A DNA stretch of 36,054 nucleotides from an uncultured Verrucomicrobiales bacterium (GTDB taxonomy: Bacteria > Verrucomicrobiota > Verrucomicrobiia > Verrucomicrobiales > Akkermansiaceae): contig CAKZMG010000344.1 of assembly GCA_937128235.1 (NCBI GenBank), positions 1 to 36,054 on the forward strand. Reading direction: 5' to 3'. The translations under genes and the position numbers were made by a program. Position 1 is the stretch's first letter. Each line of letters begins with the position of its first letter. Under the pieces are notes generated by a model. The model ran no database searches. It worked only from the letters and a program-made list of their open reading frames with translations, and had not been told where the DNA came from. Positions 33,432 to 36,054 of the stretch are shown piece after piece.

Positions 33432-34651
33432 GGTAGATATTTCTGTTGTTGTTCAGGTGTGAGTAGTGGGCAGCTGTTGCTGATGAATGGAATACGAAGG
33501 CGGTTTTTAGCGATGAAGGAATAGCTGCCGTCTTTCATCCAGCTTGGGATAAATCTTAAAATCCAGAGTAGCGCGAAGGGTCCACCACAGAGGTAGAGCG
33601 ATCTCAGAATGGCGTCCGCTCCTTGCCACGTGCGTTGGTTTTCTGTGTTCGGGTTTTCTAACAGAACTGCCGCGCGCTTTTCTCTGTGGTTAAATTTAGC
33701 TGGAATAAGAGCGGAAGTTTCACCAGTAAGAGTGGAGAAATTTAGCACCGCGTGGCTATCGAGAGAGGTAAGGATTTGAGCAGATTTCTGGCAGAATGCG
33801 CACTCGCCATCGATAAATAAAACGTGCTCCATTTCTCCGCTAGATCTCTTGGAAGGTAGCCAGCTGCGCTGAAAGGTGAACAGATGAATCATCACCATCC
33901 CGAGACTGAGATCAGCAAAATCTACCGTTGTCATGATGCCGAGATGCATGAGTAACATCAGCGACCATGCCCAGAAACGCGTTTTCTTGAAAAGCGCGAG
34001 TGGTAAAAAACTTACCTCTAACAGAAGCACACCCCAGGTCATGAGGGACAGGAATCCATCTGGTAAACTCAGCATGAGATCACGGATCATGCCTGGGCGG
34101 GCGAGGGGATTTTCTAACAGATGTTGTAGGGCAGAGCCATCTAGCCAACTAGGGCTACCTAGCTTAAGCACACCCGAAAATGTGTATCCAACTGCGAGGA
34201 GAATCCATGCGGTGAGGCAAGCCATGTATGGCATTTTCCAGTCTTTTGTGATGGGAGGAATGACCGTGCAGAGTAAGAGCAACATCCCGATGTAGCCGAG
34301 ACTAGGGTTAGCGACAAGTGGGTTTGCCGTGAATAAGCAACTCATCGTGATGCAGAGAAATAGTGAAGTAGTGCGCCTGAAAAAACCAAAGGTAAAACTC
34401 ACCGAAGCCATCACCGCTGTGATAAGCCAAGGGGTAATCCATTGATGAGAGCCTTTGAGGAAAAGTGGGTTTGGCCATGCGCCATGAAAAGGGTTCACGC
34501 CTGCTGCACCTAAGATGCCGTTATCGCTAAATAACTCCACTCCATAAGGGACTAGCGTCACAAAATGCCAAGTGAGGTAAATGCCGAATAGGATACGGAA
34601 CACAATGAATTGTCTCGCGCTGAATTGGCTGTGTTGTTCTAGAAATTTCAT
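33428..34651 (-). CDS. HTTM-domain membrane protein fused to a DCC-type thiol-disulfide oxidoreductase
   Basis: A 407-residue fusion. The N-terminal ~270 residues carry several transmembrane helices in an HTTM (vitamin-K-dependent gamma-carboxylase-like) plan (FIVFRILFGIYLTWHFVTLVPYG..., SWLDGSALQHLLENPLARP). From about residue 275 a DCC domain follows with the redox motif DGECAFCQKS. The track start at 34690 overlaps the upstream gene; the Met at 34651 follows the upstream stop by one base and has GGAAAA before it, so it is preferred. Domain pair suggests membrane-linked oxidoreductase or carboxylase-type chemistry; the substrate is unknown. Confidence 0.85.
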   Translation of the reverse strand: MKFLEQHSQFSARQFIVFRILFGIYLTWHFVTLVPYGVELFSDNGILGAAGVNPFHGAWPNPLFLKGSHQWITPWLITAVMASVSFTFGFFRRTTSLFLCITMSCLFTANPLVANPSLGYIGMLLLLCTVIPPITKDWKMPYMACLTAWILLAVGYTFSGVLKLGSPSWLDGSALQHLLENPLARPGMIRDLMLSLPDGFLSLMTWGVLLLEVSFLPLALFKKTRFWAWSLMLLMHLGIMTTVDFADLSLGMVMIHLFTFQRSWLPSKRSSGEMEHVLFIDGECAFCQKSAQILTSLDSHAVLNFSTLTGETSALIPAKFNHREKRAAVLLENPNTENQRTWQGADAILRSLYLCGGPFALLWILRFIPSWMKDGSYSFIAKNRLRIPFISNSCPLLTPEQQQKYLP

Positions 34652-34652
34652 G

Positions 34653-35141
34653 TTATTTTCCGTTAAGTTTCCATCGTGCATTAGATCCACGGGTCTTGCT
34701 ATTGATGATGATTTTCACCTCGCTAGCATCTGCGGGTATGCCTAGCTCCTGCGCGATGGTTCCAGGTTCTGTTAGAGCGTAATTGAAGGTGGCATTTCTG
34801 ATCGTCTCTGGGAGTGCTGGTCCGTAGGCGATCACAGCTCCGTAAACATTACGGCGATTGTATGGACCACGGATTTTCTGATACTCGCTAGGGGTAAGTT
34901 TTTTCTCTGCTTTGGTTCCATCTGCGTTACTATAGAGGATGGAAAATTCAGCAGCGAAAGTCTCGTAAGTTTTTCCGCTTTCCAGGCACTCAGCTTGGCA
35001 GAATACCTTGGTGTAGGGAGCTACTCCAGTAGCGAGACCTATACTTTTTAGGCTTCTTATCCCTGTGAGATGCCCGACCATAGCGGTGCTTCCGAGAGCA
35101 AAAACCCCGAGACAGAGAATGTTAGATGGTTTCGTTTTCAT
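34653..35141 (-). CDS. Exported protein of unknown function
   Basis: A 162-residue protein from the Met at 35141 (signal-like MKTKPSNILCLGVFALGSTAMVG). The longer track ORF adds 58 basic residues and overlaps the hydroxylase gene; the short form starts 20 bases before the hydroxylase stop. A two-cysteine stretch (VFCQAECLESG) near residue 46 and the C-terminal beta-rich half (EVKIIINSKTRGSNARWKLNG) are the only notable features. It belongs to the operon by position; the function is unknown. Confidence 0.72.
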   Translation of the reverse strand: MKTKPSNILCLGVFALGSTAMVGHLTGIRSLKSIGLATGVAPYTKVFCQAECLESGKTYETFAAEFSILYSNADGTKAEKKLTPSEYQKIRGPYNRRNVYGAVIAYGPALPETIRNATFNYALTEPGTIAQELGIPADASEVKIIINSKTRGSNARWKLNGK

Positions 35142-35988
35142 GTTGTAGATCGAGTTTGTTAGATTGTTTTTGACGTGATGCGAAACATGCCCAGCGCTTA
35201 GAGCATCCGATGCAGGAGGGGAGTAAATGCGTGGGTGATAATTTCTTCTCGGTGTCTGGATCATGCGCATCTTGGAAGGCGAGCATCTTGGTGAATTTAG
35301 CCTCTTTCTCAGCATCGAATCCGCATTGCTTCACCTTAGATTTAGGATTCTGATAGGTGCCAAAGAGCATGTCCCAGAGCGGAATGTCAGAGTAATTATT
35401 GGTGTGATGATTTCTCATGTGATGCACGCGGTGAGACTCTGGACGCTGAAAGAATGGTCCCAGCCAGACTGGAGTCTTCACATCCCAGTGATAGAAAAGC
35501 TCAGCCACGCCAGTAGCGAGAGTGATGAGTGCGGCAGCCTCTATGGAGCAGCCTAGCAGTAGATAAATGATACTAGAACTCAGGATAGCATTGAGCGAAA
35601 TTTCCACTGGATGCTTGTAGAAAGACATGAGCACTTCCATGCGTCTAGGAGAGTGATGCAATTGGTGGCAGAGCCTCCAGAAGAACTTGGAATTATGTCT
35701 AAGGCGATGCCACCAATAGTAGATAAACGTGATCATGATGTAACCGATGAGCACCTGCCAAAAGAGTGAAACATGCTTGTTGAGTGCCCAAGCCGTGTCT
35801 AATCCGCGCTCGCTCATCCAGAAGTCCACAGTGAATCCAGCGATCAGCACTATCCCAGTCTGTGCTAAATTTGTCAGCACCACTCGCAGCCACCAGTGTT
35901 TCACTTTCGGTAAATCATTCGCAGGCCAGAATCTCTCGATGAGAAACATCAGCACCACCACTACCAGCATGATCAGTATCGTGTTCAT
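35122..35988 (-). CDS. Sterol desaturase / fatty acid hydroxylase family protein
   Basis: A 288-residue di-iron membrane enzyme. Transmembrane segments at about 2-18, 38-60, 70-92 and 140-160 surround the histidine boxes HRLRH, HQLHHS and the final HRVHHMRNHH, which bind the diiron centre. The enzyme hydroxylates or desaturates a lipid. The C-terminal 40 residues are an unusual cysteine-bearing tail (LPSCIGCSKRWACF) beyond the family core. It is the first gene of the operon and lies 66 bases from the end of the window. Confidence 0.9.
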   Translation of the reverse strand: MNTILIMLVVVVLMFLIERFWPANDLPKVKHWWLRVVLTNLAQTGIVLIAGFTVDFWMSERGLDTAWALNKHVSLFWQVLIGYIMITFIYYWWHRLRHNSKFFWRLCHQLHHSPRRMEVLMSFYKHPVEISLNAILSSSIIYLLLGCSIEAAALITLATGVAELFYHWDVKTPVWLGPFFQRPESHRVHHMRNHHTNNYSDIPLWDMLFGTYQNPKSKVKQCGFDAEKEAKFTKMLAFQDAHDPDTEKKLSPTHLLPSCIGCSKRWACFASRQKQSNKLDLQHENETI

Positions 35989-36054
35989 GCATAAACCATA
36001 GCGAATATTTCACAAATGACCTAATCGATCATATTTTTATAAACATTGATTTAA

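Noticed and set aside
34652-34690. 13-residue extension of the HTTM-DCC protein
   Set aside because: Overlaps the upstream gene; the later Met has a purine-rich site and follows the stop by one base.
1-36054. CRISPR array, rRNA or tRNA genes
   Set aside because: No regularly spaced repeats and no recognisable RNA gene sequence were seen on either strand.
1-36054. Apparent frequency of CTAG tetramers
   Set aside because: CTAG is common here in Leu-rich codon contexts (CTA Gxx), unlike in enterobacteria, but this can be ordinary codon usage and was not counted.

Overview
The window reads as a stretch of chromosome from a Gram-negative bacterium, most likely a member of the Verrucomicrobiota (inference). 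The envelope genes (LpxB, an OmpA-domain protein, a beta-barrel ending in aromatic Phe, Wza-like export proteins) show an outer membrane. A very large secreted lamin-tail/CotH/chitobiase-type protein with a '...FLRVKV' style C-terminus, a split sulfate-assimilation operon and housekeeping genes in unusual neighbourhoods fit that phylum. No rRNA, tRNA, CRISPR array or transposon was seen, and no gene-free gap exceeds about 235 bases.

Layout. 1-3.9 kb: end of an outer-membrane beta-barrel gene and its terminator, then a capsule/exopolysaccharide block: a Wzc-type tyrosine autokinase and two tandem SLBB export proteins, closed by a second terminator. 3.9-7.5 kb: a MenE-like acyl-CoA ligase, rsgA and pabB. 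7.5-8.2 kb: an FHA-domain membrane protein on the minus strand. 8.3-11.7 kb: tgt, yajC, lpxB and an unknown membrane-anchored protein. 11.7-15.5 kb: trmL (minus), then an ECF-like sigma factor translationally coupled to a tiny membrane protein, an MscS-like channel and an OmpA-domain protein. 15.5-16.8 kb: fur and xerC/D, abutting, on the minus strand. 17.1-20.9 kb: the giant secreted protein. 20.9-29.0 kb: a complete minus-strand sulfate assimilation operon, cysC-cysD-cysN-cobA-cysJ-cysI-cysH, with repeat elements in several of its gaps. 29.1-32.6 kb: rpe, then an accessory patch with a type II toxin-antitoxin pair, an alpha/beta-hydrolase-like protein, a zinc-ribbon protein and a YfeS-like protein. 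32.7-36.0 kb: a tightly packed minus-strand operon of a fatty-acid hydroxylase, an exported protein, an HTTM-DCC fusion and a lipoprotein that looks like a permuted papain-fold hydrolase.

The sulfur operon forms one pathway: CysD/CysN make APS, CysC makes PAPS, CysH reduces PAPS to sulfite, CysJ/CysI reduce sulfite to sulfide, and CobA supplies the siroheme precursor for CysI.

The strongest unexplained signal is not a gene. The 9-mer TCTGTTAGA (or its complement) occurs 15 times by eye, against an expectation below one, on both strands, in several reading frames and across two stop codons. This resembles the behaviour of DNA-uptake or other chromosome-wide signal sequences. A second word, GGTAAGTTTTT, occurs six times and once directly abuts the first. 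Other notable points are a tRNA-guanine transglycosylase with no zinc-binding cysteines, a two-hairpin repeat and start-codon-adjacent repeats inside the cys operon, and an undescribed-looking sigma/small-membrane-protein/channel/OmpA cluster.
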